Source of the DNA: Bog-159 sp050008575
GTDB taxonomy: Bacteria > Acidobacteriota > Terriglobia > Bryobacterales > Bryobacteraceae
Length of the DNA: 64,000 bases
Assembly (NCBI GenBank): GCA_050008575.1
Contig: JBEKMJ010000003.1
Span: 1 to 64,000, forward strand
Direction of reading: 5' to 3'
The notes beneath the pieces were generated by a model. That model saw nothing but the letters and a program-made list of their open reading frames with translations. It ran no database searches and was not told the origin of the DNA. Each line of letters opens with the position of its first letter. Position 1 is the first letter of the stretch. The translations under genes and the position numbers were made by a program. Positions 8,607 to 16,139 of this stretch are shown here, in pieces.

Positions 8607-8993
8607 GTGCGGATATTCAAGAACAAAGCGTTCATGCGCTTTGCGAAGAAGGCCGGCCTCGATGACAGCACGCTCTCTAAGTCGATCCAGGACGCCGCGC
8701 GGGGCTTGGTCGCCGCCGACTTGGGAGGCGGCGGCGTCAAGCAGCGGATTGCGCGGCCCGGCCAGGGAAAGTCGGGCGGATTTCGGACCTTGATCGTATT
8801 CAGGGCAGGCGCACGGGCCTTCTTCGTTCATGGCTTCGCCAAGAACGAAAAGGACAACATCGGCACGAACGAGTTGATCGCCATCAAGAAGCTCGCATCG
8901 GAATTGCTGGCCTATGACGATAGAGCTATCGCGCGGGCGGTTGCGTCCGGAACGTTAATCGAGGTGATATTCGATGAGAAAGCAATACCGTAG
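8607..8993 (+). CDS. RelE/HigB-like toxin (DUF1044 type)
   Basis: A 128-residue toxin of the RelE-like family (COG4737 type), expected to be a ribosome-dependent mRNA interferase. Family features are FKNKAFMRFAKKAGLDDSTL at the N-terminus, GGGGVKQRIARPGQGKSGGF in the basic core, RTLIVFRAGARAFFVHGFAK for the central strands, and a C-terminal helix with LIAIKKLASELLAY. The start is GTG at 8607. The antitoxin gene overlaps its end by 20 bases, giving the toxin-first order usual for HigBA. Length is normal and no frame damage is visible, unlike the copy at 7596-8091. Confidence 0.85.
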   Translation: MRIFKNKAFMRFAKKAGLDDSTLSKSIQDAARGLVAADLGGGGVKQRIARPGQGKSGGFRTLIVFRAGARAFFVHGFAKNEKDNIGTNELIAIKKLASELLAYDDRAIARAVASGTLIEVIFDEKAIP

Positions 8994-9291
8994 TCCCCTA
9001 ATGGCGTCGATCCACGAGACCGCCGAAGGCCTCGAGGCTGCAGGCGTACTCGGCAAGCGTACGATGCGGGAATTCGATGAATTGTGCCTTACGCCGGTGC
9101 AGCCGCTGAAGCCCAAAGAAATCCGGGACCTCCGTCGGCGAGAGGGCGCCAGCCAGGCGGTTTTTGCCCGCCATCTCAACGTGACCACGGGTTTGGTGAG
9201 CCAATGGGAGCGCGGTGAAAAGCATCCGCGCGGACCGTCCCTAAAGCTGCTCGCTCTGGTCGCCAAGAACGGGCTTCAGGCTGTCGCTTGA
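8974..9291 (+). CDS. HigA/NadS-like HTH antitoxin
   Basis: A 105-residue XRE-family antitoxin. The helix-turn-helix lies at about residues 55-100 (REGASQAVFARHLNVTTGLV then SQWERGEKHPRGPSLKLL). The N-terminal segment RKQYRSPLMASIHETAEGL is typical of the NadS/HigA2 group and should cover the toxin. It starts inside the toxin gene (20-base overlap), so translation is probably coupled. Autoregulation at the CTATAGT repeats upstream of the toxin is an inference. Confidence 0.85.
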   Translation: MRKQYRSPLMASIHETAEGLEAAGVLGKRTMREFDELCLTPVQPLKPKEIRDLRRREGASQAVFARHLNVTTGLVSQWERGEKHPRGPSLKLLALVAKNGLQAVA

Positions 9292-9350
9292 CACGGCGCC
9301 ATATCGCTTATGAAACGATCTAAACTGACTGTTTTGGAAAGCCCCCTTTT

Positions 9351-9764
9351 ATGAGCTTCTGGAAGAACCTTTTCGGTGACGCCTCCAAGCCGATACCGGC
9401 CCGCACCTCCTCACAGGAAGAAAAAGACGTCGGAGCGCTTTGTCTTGCAGCATTCGATGCCGTTGACTTTATAACACGGCACAACCTCAAAGGCTCGTTG
9501 TATGGTGACGCCGCTTTGTACCGTAGTCGAGTGGCCGATGCCTTCAGGATCGCGGCAGAGAAAATCCTGCCCGCAAAGGATGTCGAAGCCATCTTCATGG
9601 CTCGCGTCAAAAGCCCCGACAAATACAAATACCGGGTTTGGTCAGACGGCGAGATGTGCTCAATCTTTTTGCTACAGCTTGACCAGGCTATTGCTCTCAT
9701 TGGCCTCACTCCCGAAATGCCGTTAGTTGGCCTAAAGGCCGACCTCCAAACGTTCGGTTCTTAG
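9351..9764 (+). CDS. Hypothetical protein, 137 residues
   Basis: I do not recognise this protein (MSFWKNLFGDASKPIPART...). It has no signal peptide or membrane segment and reads as a small soluble alpha/beta or helical protein: LCLAAFDAVDFITRHNLKGS, then DAFRIAAEKILPAKDVEAIF, and a C-terminal LLQLDQAIALIGLTPEM. A GGAAAG at 9339-9344 could be a weak ribosome site. It lies 59 bases after the HigA-type antitoxin on the same strand, inside the TA-rich patch, so it may be accessory cargo. Just downstream, 9773-9791 can fold as TTTCTCG/CGAGAAA. Confidence 0.55.
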   Translation: MSFWKNLFGDASKPIPARTSSQEEKDVGALCLAAFDAVDFITRHNLKGSLYGDAALYRSRVADAFRIAAEKILPAKDVEAIFMARVKSPDKYKYRVWSDGEMCSIFLLQLDQAIALIGLTPEMPLVGLKADLQTFGS

Positions 9765-9796
9765 GTGATTTCTCGACTTCGAGGCGAGAAACACCG

Positions 9797-10086
9797 CTAA
9801 ATTCTAGATTGGCATCGCGCCCGTCCCAGTCGCGCTGGGCCATAGACCTTTGCCAGGTACTCGTCGACCCCGTAGGTGGTAGCGCCGAAGGTGAGCCACG
9901 GTGCGGATATTACTGGTTCTTCTCGCGGTAGTGCGACGGCGTGGTACATGGGAATCACGAAGGGCGGTGCACTCCCGCTTTAACATAGATAAGGTGGTCG
10001 CCTTCCTGGCGGTCGAAGCAAAATCCGTCCTGCTCAAACACCCGGATCAGGCGCTGGAAGTGAGCCGGGCGTATGCGGCCATTCCG
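9797..10086 (-). pseudogene. hicA: Frameshifted hicA toxin
   Basis: Directly downstream of hicB the minus strand reads HFQRLIRVFEQDGFCFDRQE then GDHLIYVKAGVHRP, the diagnostic N-terminal half of a HicA mRNA interferase with its catalytic His (DHLIY). After HRP the frame hits TGA; a one-base loss in the proline codon restores FVIPMYHAV. The last part (NIRTVAHLRRYH, like NLRTAGMSRERYF in HicA proteins) is in yet another frame. No ATG/GTG/TTG start precedes HFQRL in frame. The toxin is therefore inactive. Confidence 0.7.
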
Positions 10087-10356
10087 TTATTTCATGCTCG
10101 TCGCGAGGTGGTCGACCGAAACGAACTCCGGCGGCCGCCAGCCGTCGCCTTCCAGTTCGTAGCCGGATTCCGTTAGATTCTCGTCCAGAGTGCCGAAATC
10201 CGCGCTTGCGGCAAGAAACCCGCGCACTGCGTCGCGGATGTTCCGCCGGGCTTCCGCGTCGGTCACGCCGCAACTCGACAGGTCGAGGGCGGGAACGTAA
10301 GCGACGTAGGTCTCCCCTTCCCTAAAGATGTGTGCGTCGAAGGGAAAATCTCGCAT
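10087..10356 (-). CDS. hicB: HicB-like antitoxin
   Basis: An 89-residue HicB-type protein with the half-RNase-H fold pattern: FPFDAHIFREGETYVAYVPA, LDLSSCGVTDAEARRNIRDA, VRGFLAASADFGTLDENLTE. HicB proteins bind and neutralise HicA; this one has no C-terminal HTH, like the short HicB_lk type. The ATG at 10356 has GAAGGAG about eight bases upstream, so a longer open frame reaching to 10725 is not used. The promoter at 10418-10446 is good. The hicA downstream is frameshifted, so this is an orphan antitoxin. Confidence 0.75.
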   Translation of the reverse strand: MRDFPFDAHIFREGETYVAYVPALDLSSCGVTDAEARRNIRDAVRGFLAASADFGTLDENLTESGYELEGDGWRPPEFVSVDHLATSMK

Positions 10357-10417
10357 ATGGTCGGCTCCTTCGTAAGTGTATCGGTGGCGAGTAATATCTC
10401 GATCCGATTTCGTTTTC

Positions 10418-10446
10418 AGTATAGAGCGCTTGGGGTGCTTGGTCAA
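10418..10446 (-). promoter_or_regulatory. Promoter of hicB
   Basis: On the minus strand TTGACC (10446-10441) and TATACT (10423-10418) are separated by 17 bases. Transcription would start near 10411 and give a leader of about 55 bases before the hicB ATG at 10356. Confidence 0.6.
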
Positions 10447-10453
10447 AATATGA

Positions 10454-10523
10454 GGCGCCCCAATTGTGGGCGCCCCGAGCGTCCCAGTCTCCCGTCCACA
10501 CCGTCCCAGTCTCCCGTCCATAA
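10454..10523. repeat. Hairpin plus two 22-bp tandem repeats
   Basis: GGCGCCC/GGGCGCC (10454-10474) forms a strong stem with a seven-base loop. It is followed by two copies of a 22-base unit beginning CGTCCCAGTCTCCCGTCCA (10480-10501 and 10502-10523). The whole gap 10357-10814 holds no gene that I can see; the rest is the hicB and rimP promoter regions and unassigned sequence. Confidence 0.55.
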
Positions 10524-10732
10524 AGGAAGCTCCATCACCCATGGGCGGCGGTTTTCCTCTGCATTTGGCGCTACGATAGGAAGAGGCCACCCTTGGTGCC
10601 GCCGCCGGCAAGATAGCCGCGAGCGCCGCCCCCGGCAAGCGCCGAGTTGGCCCACGTTCAAGTGGTTGGCCTAGCTTGGCTAATACGCCGATCTTCCGCC
10701 ACGTCGCCGATTCCACCGATTCCACCCCAAAC

Positions 10733-10760
10733 TTGCATTTCTCCCCATCCGTTGTACAAT
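10733..10760 (+). promoter_or_regulatory. Promoter of the rimP-nusA-infB operon
   Basis: TTGCAT (10733-10738) and TACAAT (10755-10760) are spaced by 16 bases. Transcription should start near 10767, about 20 bases before the hairpin that precedes rimP. Confidence 0.6.
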
Positions 10761-10786
10761 AGTTTTTGGAGTGTCGAACCTGCTGA

Positions 10787-10808
10787 GTGGGCGAAAGCCC
10801 ACTTTTTT
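10787..10808 (+). terminator. Terminator-like hairpin in the rimP leader
   Basis: GTGGGC (10787-10792), loop GAAA, GCCCAC (10797-10802) and six T residues (10803-10808) form a canonical intrinsic terminator only six bases before the rimP ATG. Similar hairpins lie in front of rimP in other bacteria, where they are suggested to control the nusA operon by attenuation. The position inside the leader of the NusA-encoding operon fits feedback by NusA; that is inference. Confidence 0.7.
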
Positions 10809-10814
10809 GTTGCT

Positions 10815-11273
10815 ATGAAGCCGGAAATCACATCGCGGATCGAAGAGATCGCCGAACGCGTGGCGCGCTCCGAAGGCATTGAAGTGGTCGAAGTGGAAGC
10901 CAAAGGCGGCGGGAAAAACCAGTTTGTGCGCATTTCCATCGATAAGCCCGAGGGCGTATCTCACGCCGATTGCGAGACCATCTCGCACCAGGTCGGCACG
11001 ATTTTGGACGTCGAGGATGTGGTGCCCGGCCATTACACGCTGGAAGTCAGCTCGCCGGGCCTGGAGCGCAAGCTGCTCAAGCCGCGCGACTATGAGCGCT
11101 TCCAGGGCAAGAAGGCTAAGGTCACCCTGCGCGCGCCGGTCGAAAACCAGAGCCATTGGGAAGGCACCCTGGCGGGGGTCGCGGATGGCAACATCGTACT
11201 CGAAGCCGCCGGCAAGCAGATCCGCTTTCCGTTCGAGCAGGTGCAAAAGGCGAACTTGAAGTTTGAGTGGTAA
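10815..11273 (+). CDS. rimP: Ribosome maturation factor RimP
   Basis: RimP assists late 30S subunit assembly. The 152-residue protein has the family core: VARSEGIEVVEVEAKGGGKN, FVRISIDKPEGVSHADCETI, and the hallmark YTLEVSSPGLERKLLKPRDY, followed by the SH3-like C-terminal domain. The ATG at 10815 has no clear Shine-Dalgarno sequence because the terminator-like hairpin and its U tract occupy that place. It opens the operon rimP-nusA-infB. Confidence 0.95.
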   Translation: MKPEITSRIEEIAERVARSEGIEVVEVEAKGGGKNQFVRISIDKPEGVSHADCETISHQVGTILDVEDVVPGHYTLEVSSPGLERKLLKPRDYERFQGKKAKVTLRAPVENQSHWEGTLAGVADGNIVLEAAGKQIRFPFEQVQKANLKFEW

Positions 11274-11327
11274 ACCCCTCCTCGCCATCGGGTTAACAAT
11301 CCAGCGACAGAATAGAAGAGGAACACT

Positions 11328-12893
11328 TTGGAAACGATTTTTCAGTCCATCGAGATACTGAGCAAGGAAAAGGGCATCGATCCGCAAATCGTTCTGGACG
11401 CAGTCAAGGACGCCATGCTGATCGCGGCGCGCAAGCACTTCCGCACCACGGAGGATTACATCGCCGAGTTGCACGAGAAGACTGGCGCCTTGCAGCTTTT
11501 CGCGGTCAAGAAGGCGGTCGAGGTGGTGGAAGATCCAGCCAAGGAAATGACTTTGGCCGAGGCGCGCCGCATCAATCCGGAAGCTGAAATCGGCGCGGAA
11601 ATCCGCATTCCCAAGAAAACCGACTTACTGGGCCGCATTTCGGCGCAGACCGCCAAGCAGGTGATTTTTCAAAAGGTGCGGGAGGCCGAGCGGGAAACGG
11701 TCTTCAACGAATACTCCGGCCGCACGGGCGAGTTGGTGAACTGCACGGTGAAGCGGGTGGAAGGTCCGGATTACATTTTGGATCTCGGCAAGACGGAAGC
11801 GCGCCTGCCGAAGAAGGAGCAGTCCCGCCTGGAAAGCTACAGCGTGGGCGACCGTGTGCGCTGCGTGATCCGCGTGGTAGACAAGTCCAGCAAGGGTCCG
11901 GGAGTGCTGGTATCGCGCGCCGCACCGGAGCTGGTGATGCGCCTGTTCGAGCAGGAAGTTCCGGAAATCTACGACAGCACGGTGACCATTAAGGGCTGTG
12001 CGCGGGAAGCGGGCGAGCGCACCAAAATCGCGGTGCAGAGCCGCGACCGCGACGTGGATAGCGTGGGCGCTTGCGTGGGCATGAAGGGCATGCGCGTGCA
12101 ATCCATCATCCGCGAGCTGCGCGGCGAAAAGATCGACATCATCGAATACTCCGAGGATGCGGTGACGTTTGCCACGCACGCGTTGAGCCCGGCCAAGATC
12201 AGCCGCGTGACCATTGTCGATGCGCTCGAAAAGCACATGGAAGTGATCGTCGACGATTCGCAGCTCTCGCTGGCGATCGGCAAGAAGGGGCAAAACGTAC
12301 GGCTGGCGGCCAAGCTGTTGGGGTGGAAGGTGGACATCAAGAGCGAAGAGGAGAAGCGCCAGGAGGTGGAGTCCGCCATGGCCGCCCTGGTGAATCCACC
12401 GGAGCCTGTGTCGGCGCTGATCGCCTACGGCTTGGAAGCGGAACTGGCTGGCAGACTGGCGGACGCCGGCGTGGCCACCATCGACAGGCTGGGCGGCATG
12501 ACGCCGGAGCAGTTGCAGGAGATCCCAAACATCGATCCGGAGATGGTGGAGAACATCCGGGATTCGGTGACCGCCTATTACAGCCAGTTCGAAGAGGCCG
12601 CGCCGCCGCCGGATGAAACCGAAGCCGAAGCCGCCGTGGAAGCCGAAGCCGAAATCTCCGGTGGCGGACCGGTTGAGATTGAGGCCCGTGGCGAAGCCGT
12701 CCTCGAGGCCGCCGCGGAGCCCGAGGCAGAACCGGTTGGGGAAGCCGGCACGCCCGCCGGCGTGGAAACCGGAGCCCCGGTGGAAACCGGGGAGCCGCAA
12801 GACGTTGAGATCTCCAGCGAGTCTGATACCATAATAGACTCGGGGCGCGTTTCTCACGACGAGTCGGAAGGCAGCGGTTCGCAAAGCGAGTGA
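11328..12893 (+). CDS. nusA: Transcription termination/antitermination factor NusA
   Basis: NusA binds RNA polymerase and nascent RNA and controls pausing, termination and antitermination. The 521 residues contain the N-terminal polymerase-binding domain (1-125), an S1 domain (about 135-200), KH1 (GACVGMKGMRVQSIIRELRG, about 245) and KH2 (LSLAIGKKGQNVRLAAKLLG, about 313). A helix-hairpin-helix-like block follows (about 365-420). The last 95 residues are an acidic Glu/Ala/Pro-rich tail that looks disordered and is not part of the usual family. Start is TTG at 11328 with GAAGAGGA upstream. The ylxR gene that often follows nusA is absent; infB comes next after 30 bases. Confidence 0.95.
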   Translation: METIFQSIEILSKEKGIDPQIVLDAVKDAMLIAARKHFRTTEDYIAELHEKTGALQLFAVKKAVEVVEDPAKEMTLAEARRINPEAEIGAEIRIPKKTDLLGRISAQTAKQVIFQKVREAERETVFNEYSGRTGELVNCTVKRVEGPDYILDLGKTEARLPKKEQSRLESYSVGDRVRCVIRVVDKSSKGPGVLVSRAAPELVMRLFEQEVPEIYDSTVTIKGCAREAGERTKIAVQSRDRDVDSVGACVGMKGMRVQSIIRELRGEKIDIIEYSEDAVTFATHALSPAKISRVTIVDALEKHMEVIVDDSQLSLAIGKKGQNVRLAAKLLGWKVDIKSEEEKRQEVESAMAALVNPPEPVSALIAYGLEAELAGRLADAGVATIDRLGGMTPEQLQEIPNIDPEMVENIRDSVTAYYSQFEEAAPPPDETEAEAAVEAEAEISGGGPVEIEARGEAVLEAAAEPEAEPVGEAGTPAGVETGAPVETGEPQDVEISSESDTIIDSGRVSHDESEGSGSQSE

Positions 12894-12923
12894 GGTGCGC
12901 CTCCGCGAGACATTTTTGTATCT

Positions 12924-15848
12924 ATGAACAAGATTCGTATTAATGAGCTGGCTCGGGAGCTGGAGGTCAAGGCGCACGAGATCCTCGACAAGCTCCCGGA
13001 GTTGGGCGTTACCGAAAAGAAGACGCACTCCAGCTCGATCGATGAAGATGTCGCCATCAAGCTGCGGCGGTTCTTCGGCCACGAAGGCCCCGAGGAGCAC
13101 GCGGAACCGGAAGCGCGCGCCGTCACGCCACCGCAACGGCCGGCTGCGGCAGTGGAGACAGCACCGGCGTTGGAAGTTGCGCCTGGTGCGCCGTTGAGCC
13201 AAACGCCGGCCGCACCCGCTGAAGAAACGGCCCCGGAGCCGGCGGCGAAGGCCGCGCTGGATCGCCCGGCAGGCCGGCCGGCGCAACCGATTCGTCCACC
13301 ATTGGCGGGTTTCTCGCCGCCAAGTGTACAGCCTGTGGCGCGCGTGGCGCCTCCGCCGGCGCCTCCGGCCGCGGTGATTGCACCCGGACGTCCGGCGACG
13401 CCCGTGGTCAGGCCAGTGCCGCAGCCGCGGCCGGGCCAAGTGCTGTCGGGACCGCGCCAGCCGATGCCGCCTGGCTTAAACGAACCACTTTCTCCTTCGG
13501 CTCCTATCTTCACCAGACCCGGTGTGGCGGCGCGCGCCCCAGCCGCGCCCATATCGGCAGGCAGCGCCGCCTCCCCCGCGGCGCCCGGCGCTCCCCTGCC
13601 TTCCGCGCCGCGGCCGCCCGCGCGCCCGCTCGCCGGACAACCTGCCGCGCGCCCCGTAGTGCCGCCGCGCGCCGATCTGGTGGCGAAACTCAGCCAGCCC
13701 CGGGCCGCTGCGCCCGGTATGCCCGCGCCACCCTCGCCCGGCCGTCCGGTCAGCCCTGGTGTTCCGCGGCCGCAGAGCGCTCCAGCGCCTGGACAGCCTA
13801 TCTATCGCGGACCGCTCCGCCCGTCCCAACCCGTGGTGGCCCGGCAAGGCCCGGGGGTTCCGAGTGTTCGCCCAGGCGCCCCCATGCGCCCCGGTGGCGG
13901 CCCGCGCCCGATGCATCCTACCTCGCGCCGTCCGGGTATGGAGCCCGCTGTCGCGCCGCCCCTACCCGATCAGCAGCGCCGCCCCGGAGGCAATCGCGGC
14001 CGTCCGCAGCGCGATCGCAGCGCCGAGCCGGAGGAGAGGATCCTACGCCCATCCACGCGCCGGCAGACTCCCTCCGGACCGCCGCCGGTCAGCCGTGAGA
14101 TTACCGTCACCGAAGGCATCACCGTCAAGGAGCTTTCCGAGAAGCTGGACGTCAAGGCCAGCATGGTCATCAAGAAGTTGATGGACCGCAACATCCTCGC
14201 CACCATCAACCAGACCTTGGACTCCAAGCTGGCGACCGAAGTCGCCCGCGACTTTGGGGCGTCCACCAGCACAATTACTTACGAGGAAGAATCTCAACAA
14301 ACGGTTGCAGTGGCCGAAGAGCAAAAAGACCTGCTCAAACGGGCCCCCGTGGTCACCATCATGGGCCACGTCGACCATGGCAAAACGTCGCTGCTGGACG
14401 CCATCCGGGAAGCCAACGTGGCGGGCAAAGAAGCTGGCGGAATTACCCAGCATATTGGCGCGTATTACGTCGAAAAAGACGGGCGGAAAGTGGTCTTCAT
14501 CGATACCCCCGGCCACGAAGCGTTCACCCGCATGCGCGCCCGCGGCGCCAAAGTCACCGACATCGTGGTGCTGGTGGTGGCAGCGGACGATGGCGTGATG
14601 CCGCAGACCCTGGAGGCCATCGACCACGCCCGCGCGGCCAAAGTTCCGATCGTGGTCGCCATTAATAAGATCGACAAACCGGACGCGCAGCCAGAGCGCA
14701 TCAAGCAGCAACTCGCCGACCGCGGCTTGCTGGCCGAGGATTGGGGCGGCGATACGGTGACAGTACCCGTTTCCGCCAAGATGAAGATCAATCTGGATCT
14801 GCTGCTCGAGATGATCCTGCTGGTGGCGGACCTGCAGGACCTGAAAGCCAATCCCGCCCGTCCGGCCATGGGCAATGTGCTCGAAGCCAAGCTTGATCGC
14901 GGCCGCGGACCGGTGGCCACCGTGCTGGTGCGCAACGGGACGCTGCATGTGGGCGACTATTTCATCTGCGGCGCCGTTTTCGGCAAGGTGCGGGCCATGT
15001 TGAACGACCGCGGCGAACCCATTCGCGAGGCCGAGCCTTCCACGCCCGTCGAAGTGCTGGGCCTCGAGTCCATGCCGGAAGCCGGCGACGATTTCCAGGT
15101 AGTCACCGACACCGCCAAGGCCAAACAGATCGTGCTTTTCCGCGAAGCCAAAGTACGCGAAGCGAGCTTGGCCAAGAGCAGCCGTATCACGCTGGAGATG
15201 TTGCATAAGAAGTTGGCGGCGGGCGAAGTCACCGAACTGCCCATCATCCTCAAAGCCGACGTGGGCGGCTCCGCCGAGGTGCTCAGCGACACGCTGCAGA
15301 AGCTGTCCAACGACAAGGTGAAGATCCGCGTGCTGCGCTCCGGCGTGGGCGCCATCAACGAATCCGACGTGCTGCTGGCCTCGGCGTCCGATGCCATTGT
15401 GATCGGCTTCAATGTGCGGCCGGAACGCAATACCGCGGCATTGGCCGAGCAGGAAAAGGTAGATATCCGGCTGCACACCATCATTTACAACCTGACCGAC
15501 GAGATCAAGCGCGCCATGACCGGACTGCTGGAACCGGTATTCAAAGAAGTCTACAAGGGCAAGGCTGAGGTGCGCGATACTTTCCGCATTACCAAGGTCG
15601 GGAACGTGGCCGGATGCCAGGTGCAGGACGGCTCCATCACGCGCGACAGCGAAGTGCGCCTGTTGCGCGACAATGTGGTGGTCTACACCGGCAAGATCAG
15701 TTCGCTGCGGCGATTCAAGGACGATGTCGGCGAGGTGAAGAGCGGCATGGAGTGCGGCATCACGCTGGAGAACTTCGGGGATATCAAGCAGAACGATATC
15801 ATCGAGGCGTTTGTTACCGAGCGCGTGGCCAGCGAAGTTTTCGCTTGA
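12924..15848 (+). CDS. infB: Translation initiation factor IF-2
   Basis: IF-2 is the GTPase that places initiator tRNA on the ribosome. Domains of the 974-residue protein: a first IF2_N module at 1-52 (NKIRINELARELEVKAHEIL), a Pro/Ala/Arg-rich low-complexity linker from about 55 to 390, a second IF2_N module at about 391-449, and the GTPase domain with GHVDHGKTSLLDAIRE (G1, about 479), DTPGHEAF (G3, about 526), NKID (G4, about 580) and SAK (G5, about 616). Domains II-IV follow to the C-terminus (RVASEVFA). The long linker is typical for GC-rich bacteria. ylxP starts six bases after the stop. Confidence 0.97.
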   Translation: MNKIRINELARELEVKAHEILDKLPELGVTEKKTHSSSIDEDVAIKLRRFFGHEGPEEHAEPEARAVTPPQRPAAAVETAPALEVAPGAPLSQTPAAPAEETAPEPAAKAALDRPAGRPAQPIRPPLAGFSPPSVQPVARVAPPPAPPAAVIAPGRPATPVVRPVPQPRPGQVLSGPRQPMPPGLNEPLSPSAPIFTRPGVAARAPAAPISAGSAASPAAPGAPLPSAPRPPARPLAGQPAARPVVPPRADLVAKLSQPRAAAPGMPAPPSPGRPVSPGVPRPQSAPAPGQPIYRGPLRPSQPVVARQGPGVPSVRPGAPMRPGGGPRPMHPTSRRPGMEPAVAPPLPDQQRRPGGNRGRPQRDRSAEPEERILRPSTRRQTPSGPPPVSREITVTEGITVKELSEKLDVKASMVIKKLMDRNILATINQTLDSKLATEVARDFGASTSTITYEEESQQTVAVAEEQKDLLKRAPVVTIMGHVDHGKTSLLDAIREANVAGKEAGGITQHIGAYYVEKDGRKVVFIDTPGHEAFTRMRARGAKVTDIVVLVVAADDGVMPQTLEAIDHARAAKVPIVVAINKIDKPDAQPERIKQQLADRGLLAEDWGGDTVTVPVSAKMKINLDLLLEMILLVADLQDLKANPARPAMGNVLEAKLDRGRGPVATVLVRNGTLHVGDYFICGAVFGKVRAMLNDRGEPIREAEPSTPVEVLGLESMPEAGDDFQVVTDTAKAKQIVLFREAKVREASLAKSSRITLEMLHKKLAAGEVTELPIILKADVGGSAEVLSDTLQKLSNDKVKIRVLRSGVGAINESDVLLASASDAIVIGFNVRPERNTAALAEQEKVDIRLHTIIYNLTDEIKRAMTGLLEPVFKEVYKGKAEVRDTFRITKVGNVAGCQVQDGSITRDSEVRLLRDNVVVYTGKISSLRRFKDDVGEVKSGMECGITLENFGDIKQNDIIEAFVTERVASEVFA

Positions 15849-15854
15849 GGCACA

Positions 15855-16139
15855 GTGGCCACGATCGGTGTGCTGACGCTCGAGATCGTCCTTCAAAACT
15901 CGCATTCCTTGAAGGACAAACGCCACGTGGTGAAGAGCCTGCAGGACCGCCTGCGCGGCAAGTTCAACGTGGCGGTGGCGGAGATCGACTACCAGGATCT
16001 GTGGCAGCGCGCCGTCGTGGCGGCAGTGACCGTGTCCTCCGACCACGGACACGCCCAAAAGGTATTGCAATCGGTCGAAGACGAAGCCGCCGCGCTGCTG
16101 GGCTCGGAGTTGACTAGCGCGACGGTGGAATGGCTATGA
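15855..16139 (+). CDS. ylxP: DUF503 protein YlxP
   Basis: A 94-residue DUF503 protein (YlxP), implicated in ribosome assembly because it sits between infB and rbfA in many bacteria. The core LQNSHSLKDKRHVVKSLQDR and FNVAVAEIDYQDLWQRA is characteristic. Start is GTG at 15855, six bases after the infB stop. The last 23 bases of the gene (from 16117) also form the beginning of the first unit of a threefold repeat that fills the space before rbfA. Confidence 0.9.
   Translation: MATIGVLTLEIVLQNSHSLKDKRHVVKSLQDRLRGKFNVAVAEIDYQDLWQRAVVAAVTVSSDHGHAQKVLQSVEDEAAALLGSELTSATVEWL

Noticed and set aside
8974..9000. ATG 9001 as the start of the HigA-type antitoxin
   Set aside because: The nine residues before it (RKQYRSPL) are kept in the decayed copy and match the family opening, so 8974 is preferred.
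11625..13439. 604-codon minus-strand frame over nusA and infB
   Set aside because: Arg/His-rich text without any recognisable domain, fully antisense to two certain genes.
14043..16070. Long open frame of 675 codons on the minus strand over infB
   Set aside because: It is the antisense shadow of infB, His/Gln/Asp-rich with no family pattern; GC-rich codon use keeps the opposite frame open.
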